From Rhodospirillales bacterium (GTDB lineage Bacteria > Pseudomonadota > Alphaproteobacteria > Rhodospirillales > Casp-alpha2): a stretch of 61,742 nt of DNA. The DNA lies in the NCBI GenBank assembly GCA_013203955.1, contig JABMOY010000053.1:1-61742 (forward strand), given 5' to 3'. The translations under genes were made by a program, and so were the position numbers. Positions 34,330 to 43,661 of the stretch are shown piece after piece (positions within the stretch are counted from its first letter, which is position 1; every line of letters begins with the position of its first letter). The notes under the pieces are model-generated. The model made no database searches. It had not been told where the DNA came from and saw only the letters and a list, made by a program, of their open reading frames with translations.

Positions 34330-35344
34330 TGCCGGACTTCGGTTTTTTTTCGTAGCGCGCGCCGGATTTCCTGCTGGCTTCGGCTTCGCCGTAGGCATGG
34401 ACGATACGCCCGACAAGGGGATGGCGGACAACGTCGGCTTTGGTAAAAGTCACGAAAGCGACGCCTTCGACGCCTTCCAAGGTTTCCGTGGCATCCCTAA
34501 GCCCGGAACGCACCCCATGGGGAAGATCCACCTGGCTCAAATCGCCGGTAATAACCATCGACGAATTTTCACCGAGCCGGGTTAAAAACATCTTCATCTG
34601 CACGGCTGTCGTGTTCTGGGCTTCGTCCAGGATGACAAAGGCATTGGCAAGTGTGCGACCGCGCATGAACGCCAGCGGCGCCACTTCAATTTCACCATTT
34701 TCCAGCCTTTTCACCACCTGGGGCCCCGGCAGCATGTCGTAAAGCGCGTCATAAAGCGGGCGCAGATAAGGGTCGACCTTTTCGCGCATGTCGCCGGGCA
34801 GAAAGCCCAACTGTTCGCCGGCTTCAACCGCCGGGCGCGACAAGATGATGCGGTCGACGTCGCCCTTGACCAACCTTTCCACCGCCTTGGCCACGGCCAG
34901 ATAAGTCTTGCCGGTGCCGGCGGGGCCTTCGCCGAACACCAATTCGGCCCTATCGATGGTTTTCAGGTATTCGGCCTGCACGGGGGTCCGCGGCGATATG
35001 ACCCGGTTTTTGGTGTGGACGGTCAAATTCGTATCGGTAATGTCACCGTTTGGCGCGGTCACCATGCGCATGGCTGCCTCTACCTCCTCGGGCCCGACAT
35101 CCAGCCCCTGTTCCAGCTTACCGTATAGGCCCTGTAAAACCTTGCCCGTTTTTTTCACCGCCTCGGCCCCACCGGTAATCGCCAATTCGTTGCCTCGGGC
35201 GCTGATGAAAACATCCATTTTTTGTTCGATCCGGGCAAGGTTTTGATGGTGCGAGCCGAACAGCAGTTGCGCCAAGCTGTTGTCGGCAAAAATAAATTCA
35301 GACGTCTTGTTGCCCTTAGGCTTGGTTTTCAGAGGCTGCGTCAT
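34322..35344 (-). CDS. phoH: PhoH-family ATPase (YbeZ-type)
   Basis: 340 residues. N-terminal KH-like region (~30-110), then P-loop [15 protein letters not shown] (~140), [17 protein letters not shown] (~170) and Walker [12 protein letters not shown] (~238), with [24 protein letters not shown]. It is the ribosome-associated PhoH/YbeZ type that acts with YbeY. The start ATG overlaps the miaB stop as ATGA. Confidence 0.95.
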   Translation of the reverse strand: MTQPLKTKPKGNKTSEFIFADNSLAQLLFGSHHQNLARIEQKMDVFISARGNELAITGGAEAVKKTGKVLQGLYGKLEQGLDVGPEEVEAAMRMVTAPNGDITDTNLTVHTKNRVISPRTPVQAEYLKTIDRAELVFGEGPAGTGKTYLAVAKAVERLVKGDVDRIILSRPAVEAGEQLGFLPGDMREKVDPYLRPLYDALYDMLPGPQVVKRLENGEIEVAPLAFMRGRTLANAFVILDEAQNTTAVQMKMFLTRLGENSSMVITGDLSQVDLPHGVRSGLRDATETLEGVEGVAFVTFTKADVVRHPLVGRIVHAYGEAEASRKSGARYEKKPKSGNE

Positions 35345-36711
35345 GCGCTTGCTCTTTCTTTTGAGGACTTAACCGTCAAATCACCGCTCAAGCTATTGGC
35401 GTGGGCAGCGGTTATGGTCAGGTCCGTGATGCTTCCCATATTTTCATCAGGGGCATCGACATGAACCGCCTGCATATAAGGACTGCGCCCGACAAGCTGG
35501 CCTCGGTCCCGACCGCTCCGGTCGAGAAGAACCGCCATAGTACGGCCCACGCAGGACCGGTTGAAGGCCAACTGCTGAGCGTTCAGACGGTCCTGCAGGG
35601 CCGCAAGCCGTTCTTTCTTAACGGCGTCGGGGACTTGGTCCGCCATTACGGCGGCGGGGGTTCCCGGACGGGGGCTGAATTTAAAGGAATAGGCTTGAAC
35701 AAATTCGACGTCTTCGACCAGCTTCATGGTGGCGGCGAAATCGGCGTCGGTTTCACCGGGGAAACCGACAATGAAATCCGACGACAGGCCGATATCAGAC
35801 CGGGCGGCGCGCAGCTTGTCGGCAAGGCGCAAATAATCGCCCGCCGTGTGATTGCGGTTCATGGCCTTTAGAATACGGTCCGACCCCGATTGCACGGGCA
35901 GATGCAAAAACGGCATGAGTTCCGGAATATCCCGGTGCGCCGCGATCAGGTCGTCATCCATATCGGCGGGATAGGACGTGGTGTAGCGGATCCGGTCCAG
36001 CCCTTCGATTTTGGCCATCTCGGCAATGAGGGCCCCTAAGCCCTCCTCTGCACTCTGGTAGTTGTTGACGTTTTGCCCGAGAAGCGTGATTTCTCGCACC
36101 CCTGCCCCGGCCAACCGCCGGGCTTCGTCCAGGACATCCGCTTGGGCGCGAGAGTATTCGCTGCCCCGGGTATAGGGAACGACGCAATAGGTGCAGAATT
36201 TATCGCAGCCTTCCTGAACCGTCAGAAAAGCCGCGGCATTGTTCGTTGGCGTTTTCTGAATTTCACCGGGCAGATGGTCGAACTTTGATTCATGTGGAAA
36301 ATCGGTGTCCAGCACGGCGCCCCCGGCGCGGCTGGCGCGGGCCACCATTTCGGGCAGGCGGTGATACGTCTGCGGCCCGAACACCATGTCCACATAGGGC
36401 GCGCGTTTAAGAATTTCCCGACCCTCGGCCTGAGCGACGCACCCGGCAACGGCCAGAATCATTCGCCCGCCGTCTTGTTCCCTGGCGCCCTTTAGTTTCC
36501 TCAGGCGGCCCAATTCCGAATACACCTTTTCCGCCGCCTTTTCGCGGATGTGGCAGGTGTTGAGTATGACCATATCGGCACCGTCCGGCGCATCGGCGAG
36601 GGCATAGCCCAGCGGCGCCAACACATCGGCCATGCGCCCGGAATCATAGACGTTCATCTGACAGCCGTAGGTTTTTATATAAAGTTTTCGTGCCAAGGGT
36701 GTTTGGGCCAT
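35341..36711 (-). CDS. miaB: tRNA-2-methylthio-N6-dimethylallyladenosine synthase
   Basis: Radical-SAM methylthiotransferase modifying A37 of tRNAs. 456 residues from the ATG at 36711. The UPF0004 domain carries cluster-binding Cys in [16 protein letters not shown] and [10 protein letters not shown]. The radical-SAM motif is [11 protein letters not shown] (~165), and the TRAM domain lies near the C-terminus. It is 16 nt after fur, and overlaps phoH by 4 nt. Confidence 0.96.
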   Translation of the reverse strand: MAQTPLARKLYIKTYGCQMNVYDSGRMADVLAPLGYALADAPDGADMVILNTCHIREKAAEKVYSELGRLRKLKGAREQDGGRMILAVAGCVAQAEGREILKRAPYVDMVFGPQTYHRLPEMVARASRAGGAVLDTDFPHESKFDHLPGEIQKTPTNNAAAFLTVQEGCDKFCTYCVVPYTRGSEYSRAQADVLDEARRLAGAGVREITLLGQNVNNYQSAEEGLGALIAEMAKIEGLDRIRYTTSYPADMDDDLIAAHRDIPELMPFLHLPVQSGSDRILKAMNRNHTAGDYLRLADKLRAARSDIGLSSDFIVGFPGETDADFAATMKLVEDVEFVQAYSFKFSPRPGTPAAVMADQVPDAVKKERLAALQDRLNAQQLAFNRSCVGRTMAVLLDRSGRDRGQLVGRSPYMQAVHVDAPDENMGSITDLTITAAHANSLSGDLTVKSSKERASA

Positions 36712-36727
36712 GCCTGTATGAGGCGCC

Positions 36728-37159
36728 TTATTTCTTTTTTCCGTCGGCCCGAACAATAGGAACCCCATAAAGCTCCAGACGGTGGCCGATGAGTTTCATG
36801 CCATGCTTTGCGGCGATCTTTTCCTGCAGTGCTTCGATTTGCTGGTTTTGGAATTCAACAACCTCGCCGGACTGAATGTCAATTAAGTGATCGTGGTGTT
36901 CACCAGAGGCTTCTTCATAGCGCGACCGGCCGTCGCCGAAATCATGGCGCTCGACGATGCTGGCTTCTTCGAACAGGCGGACCGTTCTGTAGACAGTGGC
37001 GATGGAAATCTTGGGATCAAGCTTGCTGGCACGCAGATAGACTTCCTCAACATCCGGATGGTCATCGGACGAAGACAGCACACGGGCGATAACGCGGCGC
37101 TGGTCGGTCATCTTCATGCCTTTTTCGACGCAAAGATGTTCGATTCTATTTTCCGGCAT
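36728..37159 (-). CDS. fur: Fur-family metal-dependent regulator
   Basis: 143 residues. DNA-binding region: [17 protein letters not shown]...[27 protein letters not shown]. Metal site segment: [21 protein letters not shown] (HHDH, ~89-92). The C-terminal zinc-Cys pairs of E. coli Fur are missing, as in many alphaproteobacterial Fur/Mur proteins that respond to manganese or iron. A GGGGAGGATAA site precedes the ATG. This is the second Fur-superfamily gene in the window. The Fur-versus-Mur assignment cannot be settled from sequence alone. Confidence 0.92.
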   Translation of the reverse strand: MPENRIEHLCVEKGMKMTDQRRVIARVLSSSDDHPDVEEVYLRASKLDPKISIATVYRTVRLFEEASIVERHDFGDGRSRYEEASGEHHDHLIDIQSGEVVEFQNQQIEALQEKIAAKHGMKLIGHRLELYGVPIVRADGKKK

Positions 37160-37206
37160 TTATCCTCCCCGGCCCGGTCAACGCCATACCGGAAAACGGC
37201 AATATC

Positions 37207-37620
37207 CTAACTGCGGCGCTTGCGGGGTTTCGTGCCAAGGCCGATTTTTTTAGCAAGACTGCTCCGATGTTTGGCGTAATTCGGCGCCACCATCGGATAA
37301 TCGGGCGGCAATCCCCACCGTTCGCGGTATTCCGCAGGGGTCAAGTTAAAGGCCGTCTTCAAATGACGTTTGAGCATTTTAAGCTTTTTTCCGTCTTCGA
37401 GACAGATGATATAATCGGGATAAATGGATTTTTTAACGGAAACGGCTGGGCGCGGGCGTTCCGGCGAAGCCGGGGTCGAGCCGACGGACTGAAGGGTCCT
37501 GTAAACATCCTGGATCAATTGCGGCAGGTCACTTGGAGCAACGGAGTTGTTGCCGGCATGGGCAGCGACGATTTCGGTCGTCAACTCCAGCAATTCGTTT
37601 ACATTCGGCTTATCGCTCAT
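37207..37620 (-). CDS. MucR/Ros-family zinc-finger regulator
   Basis: 137 residues. Typical MucR layout: helical N-terminal oligomerisation part (ELLELTTEIVAAHAGNNSVAPSDLPQLIQDVYRTL), then the prokaryotic zinc finger ICLEDGKKLKMLKRHLKTAF with the Cys-x2-Asp and His ligands, LTPAEYRERWGLPPDYPMVAPNYA, and a basic tail (GTKPRKRRS). MucR proteins are H-NS-like silencers binding AT-rich DNA in alphaproteobacteria. The AT-rich upstream gap with a perfect palindrome could serve for autoregulation. Its position before fur-miaB is conserved. Confidence 0.93.
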   Translation of the reverse strand: MSDKPNVNELLELTTEIVAAHAGNNSVAPSDLPQLIQDVYRTLQSVGSTPASPERPRPAVSVKKSIYPDYIICLEDGKKLKMLKRHLKTAFNLTPAEYRERWGLPPDYPMVAPNYAKHRSSLAKKIGLGTKPRKRRS

Positions 37621-37672
37621 GTACGGTTTATCCTCACTGGAAATATTTCCCTGCTTTGCAGGTCGTTTTAAT

Positions 37673-37692
37673 CGTCTATTCCAAAATAGACG
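37673..37692. promoter_or_regulatory. Perfect palindrome between mucR and tusA-like
   Basis: CGTCTATT-N4-AATAGACG with perfect 8-bp arms, in the divergent AT-rich gap 53 bp upstream of mucR and 58 bp upstream of the tusA-like gene. A plausible operator for one or both genes; the protein is unknown. Confidence 0.5.
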
Positions 37693-37713
37693 TTACTATA
37701 AGAAGAGCCCTTT

Positions 37714-37719
37714 TATAAT
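37714..37719 (+). promoter_or_regulatory. -10 element of the tusA-like gene
   Basis: Perfect TATAAT about 30 bp before the start codon. No good -35 is visible at 16-18 bp spacing (the best is CGTTAC), so activation by a factor bound at the neighbouring palindrome is conceivable. Confidence 0.38.
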
Positions 37720-37749
37720 AAACAAACAGACTTCGGGCAAGTAAGAACC

Positions 37750-38025
37750 ATGAATAATACTGTAAAAACCAACAAAAAAACCGATATTGACTTCTTAATC
37801 GATATTACAGGAGAAGTCTGTCCGCTTACTTTTGTTAAAACAAAGCTTCTTATTGAAAGTATGCAACCGGGCCAGACCGCCGAAGTCCGCCTTAAGGGCA
37901 ATGAGCCGTTGAAAAACGTCCCTCGGTCCGTCACCGACGGCGGCGACAAAATTATCAGCCTGGAAAAAGAAAGCCCGTCCGAGCCCGAAGACGGCATCCA
38001 CCGCCTTATTCTACAAAAATCCTGA
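37750..38025 (+). CDS. TusA/SirA-family sulfurtransferase-like protein
   Basis: 91 residues. The family signature is DITGEVCPLTFVKTKLLIESMQ: the CPxT motif with the persulfide-forming Cys (~24), then RLKGNEPLKNVPRSVTDGGDKI. Likely a sulfur carrier; TusA itself relays sulfur for tRNA thiolation and molybdenum cofactor. The first ~110 nt are conspicuously AT-rich compared with the GC-rich rest, consistent with an extended low-GC 5' region shared with the mucR intergenic gap. Ends convergently with tsaB, 12 bp apart. Confidence 0.9.
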   Translation: MNNTVKTNKKTDIDFLIDITGEVCPLTFVKTKLLIESMQPGQTAEVRLKGNEPLKNVPRSVTDGGDKIISLEKESPSEPEDGIHRLILQKS

Positions 38026-38037
38026 CCAGGGGCCTAA

Positions 38038-38733
38038 TCAGGGCCTAAGCTGGCCGCCGTTTTTCGGCGCAATGGCATCGGGCGGCCTTAAATAAAGAGG
38101 CCGGGGCATCTCTCGCGGTTTGTCGGGAGACCAAAGCTTCTGGGCCAACCCGGCAAGGAGGGCCGCGTCGGGCATCGCAGATGCGGTGGATAGGGATGCG
38201 CTTATTCCTTTTTCCGATAGCGCCTCAAGGGCCTTAGGCGCCCCATCGCCGGCGACCACAAACGGACCCTTTAATGTGCCCACAACCTTGTCCAATTCAC
38301 TCGGCAATAAAGCCTCAATGCTGCCAATTGGCTCGAGGTCCGGAGAGAACGCCTGGACGTAGACATCGGAACGTTTGGAATCCATGGCCACTAATAGCGT
38401 CCCGGATTGGCGCTCGGTTTGGGGAACGCCTTGGGCAACGGTTTGCGTGGTGGTGACCCCTATACAAGGCAACCCACCGGCAAGCGCCATGCCGCGGGCG
38501 GCGGCCAAGCCGATCCTGATACCGGTAAAAGCGCCGGGCCCGACCGTCACCGCCAGCAAGTCGAGATCGGTAAATTCGCAAGTCCCTTCTTGCATGACGT
38601 CTTGGACCATTCCCATCAGGCGCTCCGATTGACCCCGGGGCATTTCCTCAAACCGCCGGGCCAAGATCTGCCCATCCACCCAAAGGGCGGCGGAGCATGC
38701 CGACGTAGACGTATCGAAGGCGAGGATACGCAT
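38038..38733 (-). CDS. tsaB: tRNA N6-threonylcarbamoyladenosine biosynthesis protein TsaB
   Basis: Partner of TsaD/TsaE in forming t6A37 on tRNA. 231 residues: RILAFDTSTSACSAALWVDG at the N-terminus, RGQSERLMGMVQDVMQEG and LLAVTVGPGAFTGIRIGLAAARGMAL (~60-86), all diagnostic of the ASKHA-fold TsaB. The rimI acetyltransferase gene often found next to it is absent. It starts 3 nt after the nitroreductase stop, so the two are probably co-transcribed. Confidence 0.94.
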   Translation of the reverse strand: MRILAFDTSTSACSAALWVDGQILARRFEEMPRGQSERLMGMVQDVMQEGTCEFTDLDLLAVTVGPGAFTGIRIGLAAARGMALAGGLPCIGVTTTQTVAQGVPQTERQSGTLLVAMDSKRSDVYVQAFSPDLEPIGSIEALLPSELDKVVGTLKGPFVVAGDGAPKALEALSEKGISASLSTASAMPDAALLAGLAQKLWSPDKPREMPRPLYLRPPDAIAPKNGGQLRP

Positions 38734-38736
38734 TTG

Positions 38737-39351
38737 TTAGACTATTGAGCAGGCGTCGTCGAAAGTCAGCCTCGGGCTCCGGGGGAACATGTCTTCACCG
38801 TTGCCGTAACCGATATTGCAAATAAAATTCGATTTGACCTCGGTGCCTGAGAAGAAGGCCGCGTCCACCGCAGCATTATCGAACCCCGACATCGGCCCGG
38901 TATCCAGGCCAAGGGCGCGGGCGGCGAGGATAAGATAGGCCCCTTGCAGGGTGGCGTTGCGAAACGCTGTACTTTCGATCAACGCATCATTGCCGGCGAA
39001 CCAGGCGCGGGCATCCGTGTGCGGGAAAAGTTCAGGCAGGCGGTCATAAAATTTCATGTCCTGGCCGATAATGGCGATGGCCGGGGCGGTCATGGTTTTT
39101 TCGACGTTGCCTTCTATCAAACAGGGTTTCAGGCGCTCCTTGGCCTCGGTCGTGGTCACGAAAACGATCCGGGCGGGGCTGCAATTGGCGCTGGTCGGGC
39201 CCATTTTTGTCAGGTCCCATATTTTTTCGAGCAATTCCACCGGCACCATTTTGTCCTGCCAGCCGTTATGGGTCCGCCCTTCGATGAATAATTGGTCAAG
39301 GGCATCTTGAGAAATTGTCGTGGAAGTGGCGCCAGGCACTTTTTTCTCCAT
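38737..39351 (-). CDS. Nitroreductase-family protein, malonic semialdehyde reductase (RutE)-like
   Basis: FMN-dependent oxidoreductase. 204 residues from the ATG at 39351; a TTG at 39372 is in frame. Segments [19 protein letters not shown] (~48-66), [29 protein letters not shown] and FICNIGYG match the RutE/HadB branch, which reduces malonic semialdehyde in pyrimidine breakdown. No rut genes are nearby, so the physiological substrate is open. Confidence 0.9.
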   Translation of the reverse strand: MEKKVPGATSTTISQDALDQLFIEGRTHNGWQDKMVPVELLEKIWDLTKMGPTSANCSPARIVFVTTTEAKERLKPCLIEGNVEKTMTAPAIAIIGQDMKFYDRLPELFPHTDARAWFAGNDALIESTAFRNATLQGAYLILAARALGLDTGPMSGFDNAAVDAAFFSGTEVKSNFICNIGYGNGEDMFPRSPRLTFDDACSIV

Positions 39352-39450
39352 TGTCTCAGGGTTAAAATCCAACTGGTTTCAGTATGGCACTTGTACTCCG
39401 CCATGGAAGCGTGAAAAATTTAAGAACCTATTGCCCGCCCTGGAGAAATC

Positions 39451-40488
39451 ATGCGCCTTCGTAAACTCGGCCGTCTTGTTTTAATGGCTGCGGCGTTTTT
39501 AAGCGCCGAGGCTTTTGTTTCGCCCCCACCCGCTTATGCCGCGGGCGGCGCCGTGGTTGTCATGTATCACCGCTTCGGCGAAGCGAAATACCCGTCCACC
39601 AACGTTACCCTCGAGCAGCTGGACGCCCATATCCAGGAACTGACATCGGGCAAATACCAAGTCATGGATTTGGCTGAAATCGTCAAGGCCATGAGGGACG
39701 GCTTCCCCCTGCCCGACCGCGCCGTGGGCTTGAGCATCGATGACGCCTTTTTGTCCGTCTATACCGAGGCTTGGCCCCGGCTCAAGAAAGCCGGGCTGCC
39801 GTTTACTGTTTTCGTGGCGACTGACCCGGTCGATAACAACACATCAAATTTCATGTCTTGGGAACAGATCCGGGAAATGGCCGATGCCGGCGTCGGCATC
39901 GCCGGGCATACGGGATCGCATCTACACATGCCGACCGCCGGCAAGGACCGCATCGGGAAAGAGTTGGCGCGCTCGAAAAAACGCTTCCAGGAAAAATTGG
40001 GCCGGGTGCCCGAGATTTTCGCTTACCCCTACGGCGAAAGCAGCTTGGCCGTTCAATCAATGGTCAAGAACGACGGGTATATCGCCGCCTTCGGCCAACA
40101 TTCCGGCGCCTTCGGGGCCACGGACCCCCGGTTTGACCTACCCCGTTTCGCCATGAATGAAAATTACGCCCATCTTTCCCGGTTCCGTCTGGCGGTCAAC
40201 GCGGTGCCGCTGCCGGTTACCGACATTACACCCACAGACCCGCTAATCACTGACCACAACCCCCCGGCAATCGGGTTTACCATCGCCCCCGGCCTAAAGG
40301 GTCTCGACCGGTTGGCCTGTTTTTCGTCACACGACGGCAAGGCGCGGGTGGAACGGCTGGGCAAATCCCGCATCGAGGTCCGTGTCGGACAGGCATTTCC
40401 CAAGGGGCGTACGCGGGTGAATTGCACGTTTCCCGCAGACAAGGGCCGCTGGCATTGGTTCGGCCGGCAGTTCTTTAACCCCGGCTAA
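39451..40488 (+). CDS. Secreted polysaccharide deacetylase (NodB homology domain)
   Basis: 345 residues with a signal peptide (basic start RLRKLGR, hydrophobic ~9-20, probable cut after AYA). The NodB domain shows VVVMYHRFG, the Asp-Asp metal/catalytic pair in LSIDDAFLSVY, the H-x3-H metal site in AGHTGSHLHMP and FAYPYGE. The C-terminal ~110 residues (after ~235) form an additional domain not seen in short deacetylases. A clear GGAG site precedes the ATG. Probably removes N-acetyl groups from an envelope polysaccharide or peptidoglycan; convergent with a glucosaminidase gene. Confidence 0.92.
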   Translation: MRLRKLGRLVLMAAAFLSAEAFVSPPPAYAAGGAVVVMYHRFGEAKYPSTNVTLEQLDAHIQELTSGKYQVMDLAEIVKAMRDGFPLPDRAVGLSIDDAFLSVYTEAWPRLKKAGLPFTVFVATDPVDNNTSNFMSWEQIREMADAGVGIAGHTGSHLHMPTAGKDRIGKELARSKKRFQEKLGRVPEIFAYPYGESSLAVQSMVKNDGYIAAFGQHSGAFGATDPRFDLPRFAMNENYAHLSRFRLAVNAVPLPVTDITPTDPLITDHNPPAIGFTIAPGLKGLDRLACFSSHDGKARVERLGKSRIEVRVGQAFPKGRTRVNCTFPADKGRWHWFGRQFFNPG

Positions 40489-40505
40489 GAAACCAGGCTA
40501 AGTAA

Positions 40506-41660
40506 TTAGATAAGCGGGCGCTGATCGCCGAGCCGGGCGTCATCCAGGCGCTGCAGATCATTGGCCTCGATGAGGGTCTTGATTTTCTTCACGTATTCAT
40601 CACCCTTTTGCGAATAGCTTTTCATGCTCTCCACCATCAAAAGCCCTTCCAGGGGCTGGCCGGCAAGCCGGAAGCTGTGGCGAACACGGCGCATTTTCCG
40701 GTAGGCCGCATGGGTATTGAGGTTGCGGGCATAGGCGCGCACCGATTCCAAGAGGCTGGGAAACGCCCTGATCTTGTGGAACTTATCCTGATCGCGGCGG
40801 GCGGGAACCAGGCTGCCGTTGTCCGAAAACGTCCATTGCCCGAAGACAGCATTGCCTTCACGCACGAAACGCGACGTGCCCCAGCCGCTTTCCTCGGCGG
40901 CTTGGGCAAGCGCCAGGGACGGCGGAATGATATCGACCCGCTGTAAAAGATTTTCGATAGAGCCCGACTTCACGCCATAACGTTCGGCGATTACCATCAT
41001 CCAAAGCCGGTCGGCGGGACCGAGTTTCAGACCGAGACTTTTCTGGAAGTGAATGTTCCAAAGCCGCCGGCGGTCGCGGAGAATTTCTTCATTGGCCTGC
41101 AAAACAAGGGGCAACACGGTGCGGAAAAAAAGCGACTTTTTGACCCTGCTTTCGCGAATGTCCTTAAGATCGCCGGGCAGGCTCGCCAGAAACAGGCGCG
41201 GCACATCGGCCTCGCCGGAACCAACGCGTTCCAGATCATAACCCAATTGATTGAAGGTTTTGGACAGCGCGCCCGTCGTCTTCATCAGCCGCGCCCGGAA
41301 GTATTTGTCGGCGGCGCTGGCGGGGATGACCCCCACCAAAGTGTCGACGCCGGCCATCTTCGGCAATTCGGGAACGACCTTTGCCCTGATCTCGGCGACA
41401 AAATCGGCGACGGCCTGGGCCGCCCCTTCGGCCTTGGCAATAATCTCGCTTTGCAACGTTTTTTCAAAATCCGCGCCATCCAGCACAAGTGCGGGCTTTG
41501 GCGGCATCGGTTGAGACACCACTTGGCGCAACGATGCCGCCATTGACGTCCTGGGAGAAATCGTTTTCTGGTCCAGCGGATTAAGCGCAGCGGCCATCAC
41601 TAAGCCCGAAACCAGCCCCGCGACAGCGATCAACGCGCCGTGTTCAAACTTCAACGACAT
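40506..41660 (-). CDS. Bax-type glucosaminidase, membrane-anchored
   Basis: 384 residues. One N-terminal hydrophobic helix (LIAVAGLVSGLVMAAAL) is followed by a ~190-residue extension and then the glucosaminidase domain: LALAQAAEESGWGTSRFVREGNAVFGQWTF (~255-285, with the catalytic Glu pair) and AYARNLNTHAAYRKMRRVR. The family cleaves peptidoglycan glycan strands (LytG/FlgJ fold). The long extension before the domain is larger than in E. coli Bax. It is the last gene before a 278-bp gap holding a CRP-like site. Confidence 0.88.
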   Translation of the reverse strand: MSLKFEHGALIAVAGLVSGLVMAAALNPLDQKTISPRTSMAASLRQVVSQPMPPKPALVLDGADFEKTLQSEIIAKAEGAAQAVADFVAEIRAKVVPELPKMAGVDTLVGVIPASAADKYFRARLMKTTGALSKTFNQLGYDLERVGSGEADVPRLFLASLPGDLKDIRESRVKKSLFFRTVLPLVLQANEEILRDRRRLWNIHFQKSLGLKLGPADRLWMMVIAERYGVKSGSIENLLQRVDIIPPSLALAQAAEESGWGTSRFVREGNAVFGQWTFSDNGSLVPARRDQDKFHKIRAFPSLLESVRAYARNLNTHAAYRKMRRVRHSFRLAGQPLEGLLMVESMKSYSQKGDEYVKKIKTLIEANDLQRLDDARLGDQRPLI

Positions 41661-41795
41661 CGGAAAATATATGTGGAAGGGCGGAAAAACCGCCGCTTCG
41701 ACCCCTCAGTTGCACAAACCATCTTAACGTTCTGGCCTTCCGTTCTGTTCCTCCACGAGGATTCAGTACGGAGCCCCTTGGCCGGCTTTATTTGG

Positions 41796-41811
41796 CGTGA
41801 TGTCTATCACA
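41796..41811. promoter_or_regulatory. CRP-like palindrome upstream of the glucosaminidase gene
   Basis: Read on the minus strand, TGTGA-TAGACA-TCACG matches TGTGA-N6-TCACA at 9 of 10 conserved positions. Centre is about 143 bp upstream of the glucosaminidase ATG. The rest of the 41661-41938 gap contains no gene and no strong terminator. Confidence 0.42.
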
Positions 41812-41938
41812 CCCTAAAGCCAAAGGCTAGCCTGTCTAGGTTACAAGAGTCTTAAATTTAGGTGCCGAAAGCAGGGCTTTTTTGTGATCTTTTTGTGGCA
41901 ATCCGCTGTGCCCCAAAACGCCCTTTTAGATCAGGGAT

Positions 41939-42493
41939 TTATTCGATAGCCCGAACTTCGGTGACTTCGGGAATATAATGGCGCAGCATGCTTTCGATGC
42001 CGTTCTTCAGAGTCGCCGTCGAGCTGGGACACCCGGCGCAGGCCCCCTGCATATGGAGGTACACAATACCGTCCTCGAATCTCTTAAAAACAATATCGCC
42101 GCCGTCCTGAGCGACGGCCGGACGCACCCGCGTGTCGATCAATTCCTTGATTTTCTGCTCAAGGCCGCCTTCGACTTCCACTTCGCCGGACCCGGCGCTC
42201 TCGGCTTCGCCCTCGATGACGGCTTTCCCCGATTGGAAGTGTTCCATGATGGCGCCCAAAATCTGAGGCTTAATAATCTCCCAATCCTTATCTTCGGATT
42301 TAGTGACAGTGATGAAGTCGGCGCCCAAGAAAACCCCGGCAATACCGTCAACGCCGAAAAGGCCCGTGGCCAGAGGTGAGCGAACCGCGTCGCTGGAATC
42401 GGGAAAGTTGGCGGTTCCCCGTTCCATAACCGAACATCCCGGTAGGAATTTCAAGGTTGCCGGATTGGGGGTGTGTTCCGTCTGAATGAACAT
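41939..42493 (-). CDS. NifU-like Fe-S scaffold/carrier protein (NfuA type)
   Basis: 184 residues. N-terminal Nfu_N domain MFIQTEHTPNPATLKFLPG...GVFLGADFITVTKSED (~1-90) and C-terminal NifU domain with the cluster-binding C-x2-C in MQGACAGCPSSTATLKNGIE (~150). Known role of the family: accepting a 4Fe-4S cluster and delivering it to apo-enzymes. MiaB and the Fe-S oxidoreductase in this window are possible clients. It lies downstream of trpS on the same strand. Confidence 0.93.
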   Translation of the reverse strand: MFIQTEHTPNPATLKFLPGCSVMERGTANFPDSSDAVRSPLATGLFGVDGIAGVFLGADFITVTKSEDKDWEIIKPQILGAIMEHFQSGKAVIEGEAESAGSGEVEVEGGLEQKIKELIDTRVRPAVAQDGGDIVFKRFEDGIVYLHMQGACAGCPSSTATLKNGIESMLRHYIPEVTEVRAIE

Positions 42494-42621
42494 GGGCCTT
42501 ACCTTTTCTGTTTTTTCTGGCGTCGTTTATTTTCTGGGACCGGGCCTATGGACCGGCAGCCCCTATAAAGTGGGCTTTCGGAGCCGACGAATCAAGTCCC
42601 GGCCTTCGCGGCTAACCTTTT

Positions 42622-43629
42622 CTATTTACCTTGGGGGCGCAGAAAGCCAACGATATCGTGGACTTCCGCCAATACCGGCTCGGCGATGGCGCGGGCGCGG
42701 GCGACGCCGTCGGCCAAAACGCCGTCGACATGGGCGGGATCGGCCATCAGGCGGCGCATTTCATCCTGCACAGGCCCCAGTTTTTCCACCGCCAGGTCGG
42801 CAAGCGCCTGCTTGAAAGTGGAAAACTCACTGCCGCCGAATTGCTTGCAGACGTCTTCGACTTCACAATCGGACAGCGCCGCATAAAGGCCCATCAGGTT
42901 GGCGGCCTCGGGCCGGTCGTCGAATTCTTTGGGACTTGCGGGAAGGGCCGCCGGGTCGGTCTTGGCTTTGCGAATTTTCTTGGCGATGGCGTCGGCGTCG
43001 TCGGTCATCGAGATGCGTGACAATTCCGACGGGTCGGACTTGCTCATCTTGGATGTCCCGTCACGCAGCGACATGACGCGGGTGGCGGCGCCGAAGATCA
43101 GGGGCTCGACAATCGGAAAGTATTCGACGCCGAAATCGTTGTTGAATTTTTGGGCGATGTCGCGGGCCAATTCCAGGTGCTGTTTCTGGTCCTCGCCGAC
43201 GGGAACGTGCGTTCCTTTATAGAGCAGGATATCGGCGGCCATCAGGTTGGGGTACGCATAGAGCCCTACGGAAGCGTTTTCCTTGTTCTTGCCGGCCTTT
43301 TCCTTGAACTGGGTCATGCGGTTAAGCCACCCCAGGCGGGCCACGCAATTAAAGATCCAGGCCAGTTCGGCGTGGCCGGGAACCTGGCTTTGGTTGAAGA
43401 TGATGTTCTTCTTAGGATCAATGCCGGCGGCCAGCATGGCGGCGGCGACATGGCGGGTATTGGCTTTCAATACGTCGGGGTCCTGCCAGACGGTGACGGC
43501 ATGCAAATCGACGACACAAAAAAGACATTCGTAATCGTCCTGCAGGCGCACCCAGTTGCGGATGGCGCCCAGGTAATTGCCCAGGTGCAGGCTGCCGGTC
43601 GGCTGAACGCCTGAAAAAATTCGTTCCAT
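42622..43629 (-). CDS. trpS: Tryptophanyl-tRNA synthetase
   Basis: Class Ic aminoacyl-tRNA synthetase charging tRNA-Trp. 335 residues from the ATG at 43629 (GGAG 6 nt upstream; a TTG nine bases earlier is in frame). Motifs: [19 protein letters not shown] (HIGH equivalent), [26 protein letters not shown], and [15 protein letters not shown] (KMSKS). It is 32 nt after murJ, the same order as in many alphaproteobacteria. Confidence 0.96.
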   Translation of the reverse strand: MERIFSGVQPTGSLHLGNYLGAIRNWVRLQDDYECLFCVVDLHAVTVWQDPDVLKANTRHVAAAMLAAGIDPKKNIIFNQSQVPGHAELAWIFNCVARLGWLNRMTQFKEKAGKNKENASVGLYAYPNLMAADILLYKGTHVPVGEDQKQHLELARDIAQKFNNDFGVEYFPIVEPLIFGAATRVMSLRDGTSKMSKSDPSELSRISMTDDADAIAKKIRKAKTDPAALPASPKEFDDRPEAANLMGLYAALSDCEVEDVCKQFGGSEFSTFKQALADLAVEKLGPVQDEMRRLMADPAHVDGVLADGVARARAIAEPVLAEVHDIVGFLRPQGK

Positions 43630-43661
43630 AGACTCCAAAAGCTCCCAATCGCCTTTATTCT

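Noticed and set aside
41640-41900. Open frame and GCC...GGGC-TTTTTT terminator in the glucosaminidase/nifU gap
   Set aside because: The frame lacks features and the stem has only three to four pairs.
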